A stretch of 64,000 bases of DNA from Parietichytrium sp. I65-24A (Eukaryota; Sar; Bigyra; Thraustochytrida; Thraustochytriidae), in assembly GCA_012862575.1 (NCBI GenBank), contig BLSF01000024.1, forward strand, positions 126,843-190,842. The letters run 5' to 3'. The notes beneath the pieces were generated by a model. That model made no database searches. It had not been told where the DNA came from and saw only the letters and a program-made list of their open reading frames with translations. Numbering within the stretch: position 1 is the first letter of the stretch; each line of letters opens with the position of its first letter. Below are positions 9,995 to 20,602 of this stretch, piece by piece. The translations under genes were made by a program, and so were the position numbers.

Positions 9995-11740
9995 ATGCTG
10001 AGCAACCATGACATCAAAGTTGAGGCGGAGGAGGTGCTCCCCGCTGATCCAGCCGCCGAGCAAGACGCCCAAGAAATCAAAGAGCAGCCATCGTTCCCGT
10101 CGTCGCAAGCCGAGTTGCCCTCGAATGTGACGACCGAGGAGGACCTGGCCCTTGTGCCTGCAAGATTTCGCAGCGACGATCCGAAACGACCTCTCCTTTC
10201 GGTAGACGAGAGTGGAGCGGAGTACAAGCATGCCCTCAAACCATTGTTCTACAGCGTTATCCTCATCCTACTTGTGGAAGGACTAGAGCGTCTGAGTTAC
10301 TACGGTGTGAGCTACACCCAAACGCTGTATCTGACCGGATCGTACAATGCAACGTGGTCAGCAAACCTGACTTCGGTTCAGGCTACGAGCTGGGTGAGCA
10401 CCTCTACCGCAATCGCCTACTCTGTTCCGTTTTTCGGAGCGATCCTCGCGGACGCTTTCATTGGCAACTATCGAACCATCCTTGTCGGTGCTCTCGTGTT
10501 TTACCTTCCCGGCTTGCTCCTCATTGCACTCACCGCTTACCCTTACCTCCTTGGGGAGACTTTCAACACCACAGCAATCGCCATTGGGCTTCTGTTCCTG
10601 TACCCTGTCGGAGCTGGGCTCATCAAAGCCAGTGTGAGCGTTTTCGGTGCGCAACAATACCACCCAGTCTTGCAGAGCGTGGAGCAGTACTATGTGCGAT
10701 TCTACACGGCAATTAACATTGGTGCGCTCATCGGAGGAATTTCGATTCCAATTGTTTGCCAAACCGATGTTTTCGCGGCCTACATGATCCCTGTTGCAGG
10801 TCTTTCGCTGGCAATTGTGCTCTTCCTTTGTGGCAGCTCAAGGTATGTGATCATGAAACCGCACGGAAAGGGTATCCTCACCAGTCTGAAGGCGACCTGC
10901 TCAAGCTTCAAACACTGCCCACCAAGCTTGAACAAGTCGAAGGAGTCGAACGGCGGACCATACGCAGACCTCTTCGTGGAGAACGTGAAGCTGCTCTTGG
11001 CCGTGATTCCCACGACCAGTCTTATCATCCCTTTCAATATTGTATACTCGCAAATGTCCACCACCTTCGTGCTCCAGGGCAAAGTCATGGCCCCCGTGGG
11101 TTTCATCGACGCAAGTTTCATGCAAAACTTTGACGCCGTCTCGGTGATTATCTTTGGGTTGATTGTGAGTCAATTCTTCTACCCGGCTCTAGCAAAGCGA
11201 GGGATCAAGCTTCACATTGCCACCAAATTCGCGATCGGAACTTTCTTGTGCGCACTTGCGATAGTCTGCGCCATCGTTGTGGACTATCAGATTCATTCCG
11301 TGTACGCCGCAACGGGCCAGGAACTAAGCATCCTCTGGCAGTCGTTTGCCTTTATTTTCATTGGCTGTGGTGAAATTTTTGCAATCAGCTCTGCCTACGA
11401 AGCCGCGTTTGTCATCGCCCCAGCGGACCAGAAGGCCCTTGCATCTGCATTCAACCTGTTTCTTATCGGTGCCGTGCCAAATTTCATCAGTACCGCCATT
11501 GTCAACGGCTGTGCCTCGTTCTTTGAAGACAGCACTGGAAGCTCCAACATTACGACCCTGCAGCAATACACGGAGACCCACGTGTACAACTTTTTCTGGG
11601 TGCTGTTCTCCATCGCGATTTTCGGTGTCATCATCAACATGCTCCCCCCGGTGCGCAAATACCTGGATCGCATTGAGGCAAAGGCGCTACAAGCTTCCAA
11701 GCTTGCAGAGGAAGTCAGGGCTCAGGAGCTCGACGTTTAG
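9995..11740 (+). CDS. POT/PTR family proton-coupled oligopeptide transporter (copy 2)
   Basis: 581 residues, closely similar to the protein at 7144-8850 along the whole membrane domain, so a tandem duplicate. It keeps ExxER as EGLER (residues 95-99) with SYYG, and the signature YVRFYTAINIGAL. The two proteins diverge mainly in the N-terminal 60-70 residues, where this one has an acidic Glu/Ala-rich tail, in the external loop following FFEDS, and at the C-terminus. The ATG at 9995 is followed at once by the hydrophilic tail. Likely the same reaction as copy 1 with shifted specificity or expression; this is inference. It ends 224 bp from a convergent small gene. Confidence 0.9.
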   Translation: MLSNHDIKVEAEEVLPADPAAEQDAQEIKEQPSFPSSQAELPSNVTTEEDLALVPARFRSDDPKRPLLSVDESGAEYKHALKPLFYSVILILLVEGLERLSYYGVSYTQTLYLTGSYNATWSANLTSVQATSWVSTSTAIAYSVPFFGAILADAFIGNYRTILVGALVFYLPGLLLIALTAYPYLLGETFNTTAIAIGLLFLYPVGAGLIKASVSVFGAQQYHPVLQSVEQYYVRFYTAINIGALIGGISIPIVCQTDVFAAYMIPVAGLSLAIVLFLCGSSRYVIMKPHGKGILTSLKATCSSFKHCPPSLNKSKESNGGPYADLFVENVKLLLAVIPTTSLIIPFNIVYSQMSTTFVLQGKVMAPVGFIDASFMQNFDAVSVIIFGLIVSQFFYPALAKRGIKLHIATKFAIGTFLCALAIVCAIVVDYQIHSVYAATGQELSILWQSFAFIFIGCGEIFAISSAYEAAFVIAPADQKALASAFNLFLIGAVPNFISTAIVNGCASFFEDSTGSSNITTLQQYTETHVYNFFWVLFSIAIFGVIINMLPPVRKYLDRIEAKALQASKLAEEVRAQELDV

Positions 11741-11964
11741 ATCTTCGGTTCATGGTCGTCACGACGCACGCGATAGTTCATTGAGAAAGTGTCAATGTGT
11801 TTTCAGAACATCCTTCTGAGCCAAATAGGGGCAGAGGAATGAAACACTCCCTCGTCAAATGCAATAGTATCACAATATAAATATACAGAATCGTTGAATT
11901 ACAGAAAAAAATCATCATTTTACATTCCTACATACAGTTGAGCTGACCCAAAGCGCCGTCACTT

Positions 11965-12336
11965 CTACTTCGACCGCAAACTCTCGATCCTTTCCCTCGC
12001 TCTTGCCGCTTGCGCTTCCTGCTGGGCCTTTTTCACGTCTTCCAAGGACCCTGCTGCTGCTTTCTCCTTCTTCCCCGGAGTAGACTTGAGAGGGTTTCCG
12101 GACGCCTTCAATGCAGGTTTCTGCACATCTTCCTGATGCCTCTCTACACTTCGAGGTTTTAAAGTTTGGTTTTGCTGCTGATTCTGATGCAATAATTGCG
12201 TCTGGAAAGAAGGTTGCGCGGGCCCTTCATCGACTTCCATAGCGTTCTCTGCGTGACTGATCTTTTCCAACGAGGCCTGTAAACGCATTGCCTGCGCCTC
12301 TTGCGCCTTCCGCCGTGCTTCTTTCACGGGATCCAT
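11965..12336 (-). CDS. Small Gln/Ala/Lys-rich coiled-coil protein, unknown
   Basis: 123 residues from the ATG at 12336 (the frame is open for another 78 codons upstream but without ATG). I do not recognise the family. The two ends look alike: residues 4-26 (KAQEAQAMRLQASLEKI) and the last 23 residues (KKAQQEAQAARARERIESL) are both helical, rich in Ala, Gln, Arg and Glu, with hydrophobic spacing suited to a coiled coil. The middle is polar, with a QNQQQNQ run and basic PGKKEKAAA. No signal peptide or membrane segment. Convergent with the POT copy 2 gene. Real but functionally unassigned. Confidence 0.5.
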   Translation of the reverse strand: MDPVKEARRKAQEAQAMRLQASLEKISHAENAMEVDEGPAQPSFQTQLLHQNQQQNQTLKPRSVERHQEDVQKPALKASGNPLKSTPGKKEKAAAGSLEDVKKAQQEAQAARARERIESLRSK

Positions 12337-15209
12337 TGTCTCTCTCTCTTCGCGTGCAAGTACAAGTCTTCGACTGCCGGTCGTCGAGTGCCAAGTATGG
12401 GAATAGATGGGCTTCGCAAGCCCGCGCACAGATACTTCAGATACCCAATTCAGCGAGGACAGCGTGAAGACCGAACAAGGCTGTACGCGAAAGGTGCCCG
12501 ACCGCCGAAAGTAACTAAACGAAACTAGCGCTGATACTTTTTTCCCGCGTTCTCCGCCCGTGGGACCCACTCACACAGTCCACACAGTCCAGATAGTCCA
12601 GAGCACGTTCCATCCCGGGTCCGGGACGTTCAAGATGCTTTCAAGACTCAGGAGTTGGGTTCGCTGTTCGCGAGCGTTCGGTTATTCAGTGTGCATGATG
12701 AGAATGGACGAGATTTTGGTGCATGAATGGAAGGTGAGATGTTGCAACGCGGCCGGCGTTTTGTTTGAAAGCGTGCGAAAGTGATCGAAAGTGCGAAACT
12801 GCAAAACTGCGCTGCGAGTCCAGTCGGGTGGATGGCCTGTTTAGAAATGCTTTTATTTTAGTTCATTGATTGATTGAGAACAAGAATAGAAAGCAAGCCA
12901 AAGCGCGCTGACCTGAATTCTAAACTACAGTTGATTTTTTTAAGCCAGGGCTTTGTCAGCCAAAACTACAAAGCTACGCCGGACAGTTTCCCATTTCCCA
13001 CGTTCGATCAACGCGACAATTGCGCCCACCCGTCCTTCTGCCGCCCGCGTGGGGAAATTGGGGAAGGAGGGAGAGACCTGCCCGAATGTCCAGGCACCCT
13101 GAGGCGCGACACTAGTGCGCGGATTGCACCAGTCAAAAGTCAGAATTCAGAACGGATTGCGACGGGGGCCGTTGCCGTCGTCATTCCAAATGTTGTCAAA
13201 AGATTCACTCATTCTCACGCTGCCTGCGCGCCACAGCGTCCACAGCGCCACAGAGCTACTGACTCTGCGAAACATCGGAATTCGGCAAAAGGTCAGAGAC
13301 TCGAGAGTGGGGTCGAATGGGCCAATGGCCTGCAACTCCTCCTCCTCCTCATCATCATCGTCATCTCCCGTATCTCCCGTCGCTCGAAAGGTTGGAGGTG
13401 TGGAGTTCCAAATGGCGATCCAATGCCACGGGAGCTAGCGCTTCCTCTACGCAAGGCACGCAAGACAGTGCTAGTGGTGCTTGTATGTGCTTGTGCTTGC
13501 AAAGTGTTGGCCCAGACGAAGAAGGCAAGAAGGGACGGCCTGGCAGCGCGTTCAGTAATATTCAGTACCGGTATTCACTGTCTGTGCCGCTTGAGTCGCG
13601 AGAACGTCCCGACAGTCCCGGCACACGGAGACCCAACCAAGTGTAGGGCAGGACATGGGAGACATGGGAGACATGGGAGGGCTCAAGAATGCCCGAGATG
13701 TCGAGTCAGAAGTGTCACACTTATCACACTTGTCACTGATCACCGCTCCTTTCCTATGCCCCTCCTGGCCCATTACGTGAAACAAGTTCACCCGCTCTGC
13801 AATCTCTAGCACGCATGGGAATCGTTGGATTTCACGAGCGGCTGTGCTGTATGTCCTGGATTATGATCGAGGCAGCGGAGTCTTACACTGTGATCATGGT
13901 GATGCGCGGCCTCTGACGAAAGCTTCGAAAATACTAACACTCCTGACACTCCTGACACTCCTGCTCCGCAAGACGCTGCAACTATTCCAAGCCACAGCAG
14001 CAAGCGCAGCAACCTATTCGTCCATTCTTTCGTGCAAACAGCAACGCATGCATGTTCTGATGCTCTCAACTCGTGAATTCTGAACTCTGAAAACAATGGC
14101 ATCAATGGACCCACTTTCAAAGTCCAACGATGCTTCTTTCCATCCTTCTCATCAATCCTTCTCATCCTTCGCACGTTGTTACTACTCAAGCCTTCTAAGT
14201 TACACAGGACACGTGCTATCTCTCTCTCTCCCCATCTCCCGACATCTCCCGACCAGTGTGTGCTGACCACTGTTGCCACTGTTGCCTCTACATAGACAAC
14301 GCAGACAACGTGGATTGACAGTGAGTCAAGTGAGTCAAGCTCAATTTCCAATCCCTCTTACTTACGCAATTCTCTATACACCCTTACAAATCATCGCAAC
14401 CTTAATTAAGACAGCGGCGAACTAGTTCGAAATGTGGGTTCACCGTGTTCACCGGGCCAGTCTAGACGTGCAGCCACTAAAAGACACAGAGCGTGATATA
14501 ATTGTTTGATAAGGCGTGGTAATGAGGTCTGGTATGCGCGACACTCCACATAAGTCCTCTGAGTCCTCCCCCCCTTCTCCCCTCCCTTACCGGAGCTCCT
14601 ATGCTACTCGCTATCCCTCGCGGTAGTGAAAGGTGTGCATTTTTCTGCTGCAAACCAGAGCGAAAGATGGCCGACCCCTGTAAGGCTACTCAGCGTTTTC
14701 TCGTGCGGGATCTAAACCAGAGACGAAATAGCGCCGTTTTGTTTTCGGGCTACCGAAGAGTGTGTTGAGAGAGAGTGTGAGGAGAGAAAGGATGATGTTG
14801 AAAATGTTGAAACGTTCGCAGTTGATTAGCGTAAACTGGCAACAGTGGGGTATCTTCGAGCTCAATATTTTGGACAGGAAAAGAGAGTTGTGAGAAAGAC
14901 ACCAAAGCTTATCGTTTGTGTGAGCGATAGATAGATAGATAACTTAGAGAGAGAGAGTGAGTGAGTGAGTGTGGCCAAGGTTGGAGCGCAGGTCCGCGGC
15001 AAATAGGGAAATAGGAAAATAGGGAAATAGGGAAATAGAGAAACTGGAGTGCAGGTCCCGGCGAAGCATTTGGCCAAAGTACAAAGTGCTTGTGCGTGGC
15101 CAACTTAGTCTGTGACTTGGAGCAGTTGGCACTCGGCGTTTGGGCGGTGACGGTGGGGTTGGAGAGCCCGACGGCCGAGGAGAAGAGGAGAAGAGGGCGG
15201 GAGGCGGAG
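12337..15209. other. 2.9-kb intergenic region, no supported gene
   Basis: Contains three-copy 9-bp tandem repeats (GACATGGGA at 13652-13678; ACACTCCTG at 13937-13963), the words TCAGAATTC (13140-13148) and GAATTCTGA (14075-14083), a TGACAGTGA (14316-14324), and just before the NIPA gene purine-rich DNA with an 8-bp GGGAAATA-type array (about 14997-15041) between two similar 20-bp segments. A long open frame across 12874-13809 lacks a plausible ATG and is low in complexity. Confidence 0.5.
14981..15065. repeat. 8-bp AT/GA array with duplicated flanks upstream of NIPA gene
   Basis: About five units of GGGAAATA-like sequence, bracketed by near-copies GGAGCGCAGGTCC and GGAGTGCAGGTCC. This sits 145-230 bases upstream of the NIPA start codon, in its likely promoter or leader. 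Confidence 0.7.
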
Positions 15210-16748
15210 ATGTCGAGCTTCTTTGCTCTGAATTGTACAGATGTAGTAGGAAATGTGACAGCGGATGGGGAGGATGAGGACATGTTTGGGGATGCGCCAT
15301 GGCTGTGGCTTGTTGGCGTGGGTTGTTCAGTAATCTCGTCGATGGCTACGGCGGTGGGCACGATTTTGCAGAAGAAGGCACACAATATGCAGCAGTCCTT
15401 GCCGGACGAGCAGAAAGCCCCTGAATTCATCGGTATAGTAAGTTCGCACGGGCGCAGAAAAGGCCTTGTACATGGAAATGCTTCCCACTTTGACACGATC
15501 TTACACTGTTGACTTTGAATGATCGGCAGGTATTTAACAAATTTTGGCTCATGGCTCTTATTATCATGGTATTCATCCCACTTCCATTTGACTTCATTTC
15601 GTTCGCCCTTGCGCCACAGTCGGTGGTGGTGCCCATGACGTGAGTTTCTTCTTCTTTGTCCCCGCGCCCCATTCCCGCCTTGCACTTAATTTATGCTTAT
15701 GACTGACTGTGAATTTGCAACGTTCGTGCTGTGGTTTAGCGGCCTGACCATTATATTGAGCGCGCTTGCGGCTGTTTTTATGCTTGGGGAAAAGCTCTCC
15801 AAAACTGAAGTGATTGGCACAATGATTATTCTTGGCGGCGTCGCCTGCACGACCGTGACTGCAGGTGGAAATCCCACAGAATATAATATTTGCGAGATCG
15901 TAGACCGCTACTCTGCTCCAGACTTTCTGATCCCTGCCTCGGTGCTCGTGTGCGGGATCCTCCTCTGCATGTACTGGCTCAAAACCGAGAGGTATCCTGC
16001 TCGGTTTGAGAAGTTCAAGCCCGAAATGTATGCGTTCATTGCTGGCGGGCTCGGAGCCTTCATGAATGTCTTGTTCAAAGCTGTCGGAGAACTTGCGAAA
16101 GGTGCGATCTCCGGAGTAGGGAACAGCGTGTGGCTCACCATCCACCCGTACTACCACATTGTCGGTGTCGTTGTAATCTCCATCGGTACTCTGTCCGCCT
16201 TGAATCTCCTGTTGAGCAGAGTCGACGCTGTTATTGGAACGCCGTTGTTCTTCACCAATTTAATTGTGTGCAGCAGCACCGTAGGCATGCTCTTCTACAA
16301 AGAGTACACCTCCTTTGGATGGTGGCAGTGGGTTGTCTTTCCAACTGGTCTTATCATTGTTTGCGTGGGCGTCATCTTCATGTCCCTTCGTGGAATTGAC
16401 CTCGAAGAGCTTCGCAAGCGCGAGGCCGAGATCAAGCAATCGAATGAGAACCGCAAGTCTCTTCTTCAGGAAAATCGTGGCACAAGTCTTCGCCGCGATA
16501 GTTACAAGGGCCGCGTCGTGGCTCACCTCTCGACAAAGTCGCTCGGCGACTTGGAATCGGGATCCACGGTATTCACAGAGTCGCCTCCCAACTCTCCCGG
16601 ACGGCCAAAGGCTAAGAGCACGTCTTTCTATGAGGCCAAGTCACAAAGAAAGAGCATCTCAGCCAAGGTCACCGACTCGAGGAATTCCTCAGACCATGGT
16701 GGTTCAAGCGAGAGTGACGACGATGGTGCGAGCGTTCCCGAACTCTGA
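15210..16748 (+). CDS. NIPA-type magnesium transporter, three exons
   Basis: Exons 15210-15437, 15530-15639 and 15740-16748; introns of 92 and 100 nt with GTAAGT...CAG and GTGAGT...TAG ends, phases 0 and 2. The spliced protein is 448 residues. Family evidence: an early membrane segment ending GTILQKKAHN, then exon 2 with FALAPQSVVVPM joined to GLTIILSALAAVFMLGEKLS, then NLLLSRVDAVIGTPLFFTN and a C-terminal membrane pair; this is the NIPA/DMT-superfamily fold. NIPA proteins move Mg2+ and other divalent cations across plasma or endosomal membranes. The C-terminal 100 residues are a Ser-rich, charged cytosolic tail. The N-terminus before the first membrane segment is acidic with two N-glycosylation sequons. 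The second intron carries the recurrent word TGACTGTGA (15704-15712), which also supplies a branch-point-like CTGAC upstream of the acceptor. Cation specificity is inferred from family. Confidence 0.85.
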
Positions 16749-17696
16749 GAACAATTGAGTAATCTTTCTTGCTATGCGTGCATCACGGCAAAGTACGTCT
16801 TTTCCGCGCACGTGATTGTACCCTATAAGTTGAGTCCCTTAGAATTCGAAAACTATATTCTACAAACACAAAACAAACGTGCCTTATACCCTTCCAAGGG
16901 CGCTATGCCACGAGCGAAGTCAGGACCTTTGCATCCCAACTCTCAGCGACGAAAATATCCTCTCTGATGATGAAACAGTAGCGTGTTTGCGAAACGGACA
17001 AACAAAACGTTTCGTTGCTTCCGAAAGTAAATTTTCGACACGCTTCTCTGAACTCCATGTCATGTCTGCGGCATTGGCCATTCTGGATCTCGGGGTAAAG
17101 ATCGATGCATTCGACCTCAATCCTATTCCAGAGGTCAGCTTCGCAAACAACATCTCATCACCTCGATCAGAAATCAAAAGTCAGTTCGAGCGAACTTCTG
17201 GAAGCATAAAATGAGGCCCGCCCTTTCAACCTTTCGACTCTTTCGACCTTTCGGACAAACTTGGCCTCTTTCGAGGTCGTTTCGGCCAAATCCCACACCT
17301 TACTCGGCGGTATTGGTGCGTTAACGTGGATTGGCGAACAAAGAGCACCAAACTCTTCGCGGCGAAACATTTGGTTGGTTTGAGCTCGCACACAGTAGCC
17401 CTCGGGGTAACCGAGCGTGTACTCAGTACACTGTACATTTCATACACATTGACTGTGAGTACCGAGTACTGAAGTGCGTGGCAATAAGATGAAGAGGAAA
17501 CAACAAAGCCAAACAACAACGAAAGCAGACGGGAATCAGAAAGGCAAACCCGTTTTTGACCAAAGGCTCTTTGTTGTTGCTGTTGTTGTTCACAGGTCAG
17601 CTCGTAGTCTACGCTGGGGAAGGCGACGGCGAGCGTACGTTTGCAAGCGCGTCTCTGTTGGTGGATATAGGTGGCTGGAAAGGGGGAGCAAAGAAG
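16749..17696. other. Intergenic region between NIPA and ABHD genes
   Basis: No supported gene. Holds a TGACTGTGA word (17450-17458), pyrimidine-rich DNA at 17215-17260 and a TTG/TGTTGC run ending in TTCACAG (17571-17595), which looks like a splice acceptor; the frame of the ABHD protein is open from there, so a short upstream exon cannot be excluded. Confidence 0.45.
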
Positions 17697-18806
17697 ATGG
17701 GAAACTTTTGGACGGGGTATTCGGAGGCCAAGTTGGAGAAGGCCCAGGACAAGATCCTGGGGCTCGTGGAGCAGGAATATGAAAGGCAAAAGCGGCCAGT
17801 CAAGTTCACCCGCGTCAAGACCAAGATTGCGAGCCGTGGCGCTGGGAAGGAGGTGTTCATGCACAGCATAGAGTGCGTGAAAGAAGGATTCGATGAGGAG
17901 GCGGAGAAAGACGTACCGCCAATTGTGATTGTGCATGGATACATGGCTGGCGCGCTCATGTTTGCAAATAACTTGGCCAACCTGGCCTCACGCACTGAGC
18001 GGAGAGTCATTGCGCTCGATTGGCTCGGCTGCGGGTCGTCATCGAGACCAAAGTTTTTAGCAAAGAACGGGCCGGAAACACTTGACTTCTTCCTGGACCC
18101 TTTGGAAATTTGGCGACAAGCTCGAGAGTTTAAGAAAATGGATCTTATTGGGCACAGCCTGGGAGGGTATCTCTCCGTGCAGTACCTTCTCCGCAGCTCC
18201 AACAGCGAGTTTGTCGACCATCTTATTTTGGCTTCGCCAGCAGGCTTTCCGCACCCCCCATCAGATCATGGCAAGCTTCCTTTGTTCTTCAGAGTTCTAA
18301 TGTATCTCTGGAGCGCAGGATTCAACCCAAACCATGTGATCCGCGGCGCTGGCCCGTTCGGGCGGCGCTTTGTGACCGGGTTCGTTGACCGGCGTTTCGG
18401 CACGCGTACTTTGGGCTTCCCTGGCCTCTCTGAAGAGGAGCACGGTAATCTAATTATCGATTACATTACACACATTTCTTCGGCCCCTGGCAGCGGGGAG
18501 CACGCGCTGGGCCATCTCCTCTTGCCTGGCGCGTACCCCAAGGAAGAGCCGCTGGTTGAACTTCTCCCCAAGTTGGGGGACAAGAAGACGATGGTGATTT
18601 TTGGCGATGTAGACTGGATGGCTCGCGACAAGCCAGCGGCACATAAAGCCGTCTCCCAAATGTCGGACGCCAAGCTATTGACTATTCCTGGCACTCACCA
18701 CGTGTATCTCTTCAGGAACGACTTTGACGACCACGTGGTGAAGTTCCTTAGTCGAGAGGCCTCCTCCACTGCCAGTGAGTCTGATATTGACCTGCTCTCT
18801 TCATAA
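17697..18806 (+). CDS. Alpha/beta hydrolase of the ABHD4/ABHD5 (CGI-58) type
   Basis: 369 residues from the ATG at 17697. The oxyanion-hole strand VIVHGYMAGALMF (about 77-89), the ALDWLGCGSSSRPKF block (106-120) and the nucleophile elbow GHSLGG with Ser154 match the ABHD4/5 subfamily. The C-terminal GTHHVYLFRND supplies the histidine region (about 334-335). Animal ABHD5 has Asn in place of the serine and acts as a lipase co-activator; here Ser is present, so an active lysophospholipase, acyltransferase or lipase is more likely. No signal peptide from this start, suggesting a cytosolic or lipid-droplet enzyme. The frame is open 47 codons upstream with a hydrophobic stretch but no ATG. Confidence 0.85.
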   Translation: MGNFWTGYSEAKLEKAQDKILGLVEQEYERQKRPVKFTRVKTKIASRGAGKEVFMHSIECVKEGFDEEAEKDVPPIVIVHGYMAGALMFANNLANLASRTERRVIALDWLGCGSSSRPKFLAKNGPETLDFFLDPLEIWRQAREFKKMDLIGHSLGGYLSVQYLLRSSNSEFVDHLILASPAGFPHPPSDHGKLPLFFRVLMYLWSAGFNPNHVIRGAGPFGRRFVTGFVDRRFGTRTLGFPGLSEEEHGNLIIDYITHISSAPGSGEHALGHLLLPGAYPKEEPLVELLPKLGDKKTMVIFGDVDWMARDKPAAHKAVSQMSDAKLLTIPGTHHVYLFRNDFDDHVVKFLSREASSTASESDIDLLSS

Positions 18807-19393
18807 TTGCGTGCTGATGTACAATAATTCATCTGTCGTCCTGTGACTAAATACTGAAACTCAACAAATTGAGCTATGATGTTTCATCATTCAATCAACC
18901 AACAAAAACCAATCCGATGGTCAGTTCGGCTTGGGCGAAGTCCGCTGTGAAACCTCGAACAGACCAGCGAGCGCTCCTTCATATCTCGCAGGTTCTAGCT
19001 CCTTCCATCGCCAAAACTGAATCTGAACAACCCCGTCGTCGTCGATCATCCATGATCGATCGTCCAGGGCCGATGATGGTCGATGGTCGATGCTGGATCA
19101 TCGATCGTCGATTCGATCGCCACGTGATCCACCCACAATTCACTATCCATCCACAATCTCACATGGACTGGCAGTGGCGAGCCAACTAAACCTCGTAGAC
19201 GATCAGATAGGTGCTCATACTTGCTCTTTCTTTGCGTGGTATGCATGGTATGCAATATCTATTCTTTGTTAGTTTACCCCTTCGTTGCGAGCTTGTACAA
19301 GAAAAGCTACTGGAACAAGAGCAAGAGATAGCAAGAGCAAGAGCTCGCGGACGCAGCAGAGACACAAAGGCAGTGAAAGTTGGGATCGTAAGG
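18807..19393. other. Spacer with GATC/ATCGAT-dense patch before DHODH
   Basis: No gene. Bases about 19049-19131 are crowded with GATC, CGATCG and ATCGAT words, giving many overlapping small palindromes. The 180 bases before 19394 are open in the DHODH frame, with an ATG at 19241, but the added peptide lacks family similarity. Confidence 0.5.
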
Positions 19394-20602
19394 ATGTTGC
19401 GGCGCACAGCATACGGTTTGGCCGGCGGACTGTCGGCGGCGCTTGCTTGGGATGTGTACCGTCTGGACGAGCGCGGGTTCAAGGTGGCCGTCATGCCTCT
19501 CGTGCATACACTTCTGGACGGCGAACAAGCTCACCGCGCCGCGGTGTGGGCCGCGAAACTACGCCTCTGGCCGCAGGTTGACCCGAATGCGAAAGCCCCT
19601 GCCCGGCCCGACGCGAACGGCAAATTGATCGAGAAACCTCAGGCGGATCTGAATGCGAGCCTGTGGGGACTCAAGTTCAGGAGCGCGGTGGGCTTGGCCG
19701 CGGGGTTTGACAAGGACGGCGAGTGTGTGGAAGGGATGGCAAGATTGGGATTTGGCAGCGTGGAAATTGGCAGTGTAACGCCGCTGCCCCAGCCTGGCAA
19801 TGACAAGCCCCGGGTGTTCAGGCTCGCGGAGGATCTTGCTGTTGTGAACAGGTACGGGTTCAACAGCCAGGGCCACGAAGCGGTGGAAAAGAACCTCAAG
19901 GCATACCTGGCGGAACAAGACCGCACACCATGCGTGCTGGGAATTAACCTTGGAAAAAACAAAACCTCGGAGAGTGCGCTTGACGATTATTCCGCGGGGG
20001 TGCGCACATTTGCCCCAATTGCGGACTACCTCGTCGTGAATATCTCCAGCCCAAACACCCCGGGACTACGCAATCTGCAGGCTCGCAAAGAACTCGACGA
20101 GCTAGTGAAAGGCGTCCTGGAGGCAAGAGACAAGACTTGCGAGACCTTGGGCAGGAAAGTTCCGCTCTTGGTGAAGATCGCACCAGATCTCTCTGAGCAA
20201 GACAAGAAGGACATTGCCGAAGTTGCTCTTCAGCGCAAAGTTGATGGACTTGTCGTCTCAAACACTACGATTAGCAGACCCGAATCCCTTCGCAGCCCTG
20301 AGAAAGTCGAGACCGGAGGCTTGAGCGGAGTGCCTCTCCGAGAACTATCGACTCAAGCCATCTCGGACATGTACCGACTGACCGAAGGAAAGGTGCCAAT
20401 CATTGGCGTGGGAGGCATTGCTTCGGGCGCCGATGCTTACGAGAAAATATGCGCGGGTGCTTCCCTTGTTCAGCTTTACTCTTCGATCGTTTATCAGGGT
20501 CCGCCTATCGTGAAGCGCGTGAACCGTGAGCTTTCCGAGCTTTTGGCCAGCGATGGGTTCTCCTCAGTGGCAGAGGCAGTGGGCAAGTCGCATAGAAAAT
20601 AA
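19394..20602 (+). CDS. DHODH: Dihydroorotate dehydrogenase, class 2 (mitochondrial)
   Basis: 402 residues, close to the usual length. It oxidises dihydroorotate to orotate in pyrimidine synthesis, passing electrons through FMN to ubiquinone at the mitochondrial inner membrane. The N-terminus (basic MLRRTAYG, then a hydrophobic segment) fits a targeting peptide plus anchor, followed by the class 2 helices (EQAHRAAV). Core motifs: GLAAGFDKDGE, IGSVTPLPQPGNDKPR, NRYGFNSQGH, VNISSPNTPGLRN (second Ser is the catalytic base in class 2), LLVKIAPDL, SNTTISRP and the phosphate-binding GVGGIASG with GASLVQLYS. I chose ATG 19394 because it places the anchor at the N-terminus; an upstream in-frame ATG (19241) would add 51 residues. 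AATAAA at 20634-20639. Confidence 0.95.
   Translation: MLRRTAYGLAGGLSAALAWDVYRLDERGFKVAVMPLVHTLLDGEQAHRAAVWAAKLRLWPQVDPNAKAPARPDANGKLIEKPQADLNASLWGLKFRSAVGLAAGFDKDGECVEGMARLGFGSVEIGSVTPLPQPGNDKPRVFRLAEDLAVVNRYGFNSQGHEAVEKNLKAYLAEQDRTPCVLGINLGKNKTSESALDDYSAGVRTFAPIADYLVVNISSPNTPGLRNLQARKELDELVKGVLEARDKTCETLGRKVPLLVKIAPDLSEQDKKDIAEVALQRKVDGLVVSNTTISRPESLRSPEKVETGGLSGVPLRELSTQAISDMYRLTEGKVPIIGVGGIASGADAYEKICAGASLVQLYSSIVYQGPPIVKRVNRELSELLASDGFSSVAEAVGKSHRK

Noticed and set aside
12874-13809. 311-codon plus-strand open frame
   Set aside because: Starts from TTG with no nearby ATG, contains low-complexity Leu/Ile runs from CTC/ATC repeats, and matches nothing known.
13806-14351. 181-codon minus-strand frame
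   Set aside because: No ATG at the start, internal ATGs give only short products, and the Gly/Val/Ser run comes from the ACACTCCTG repeat.
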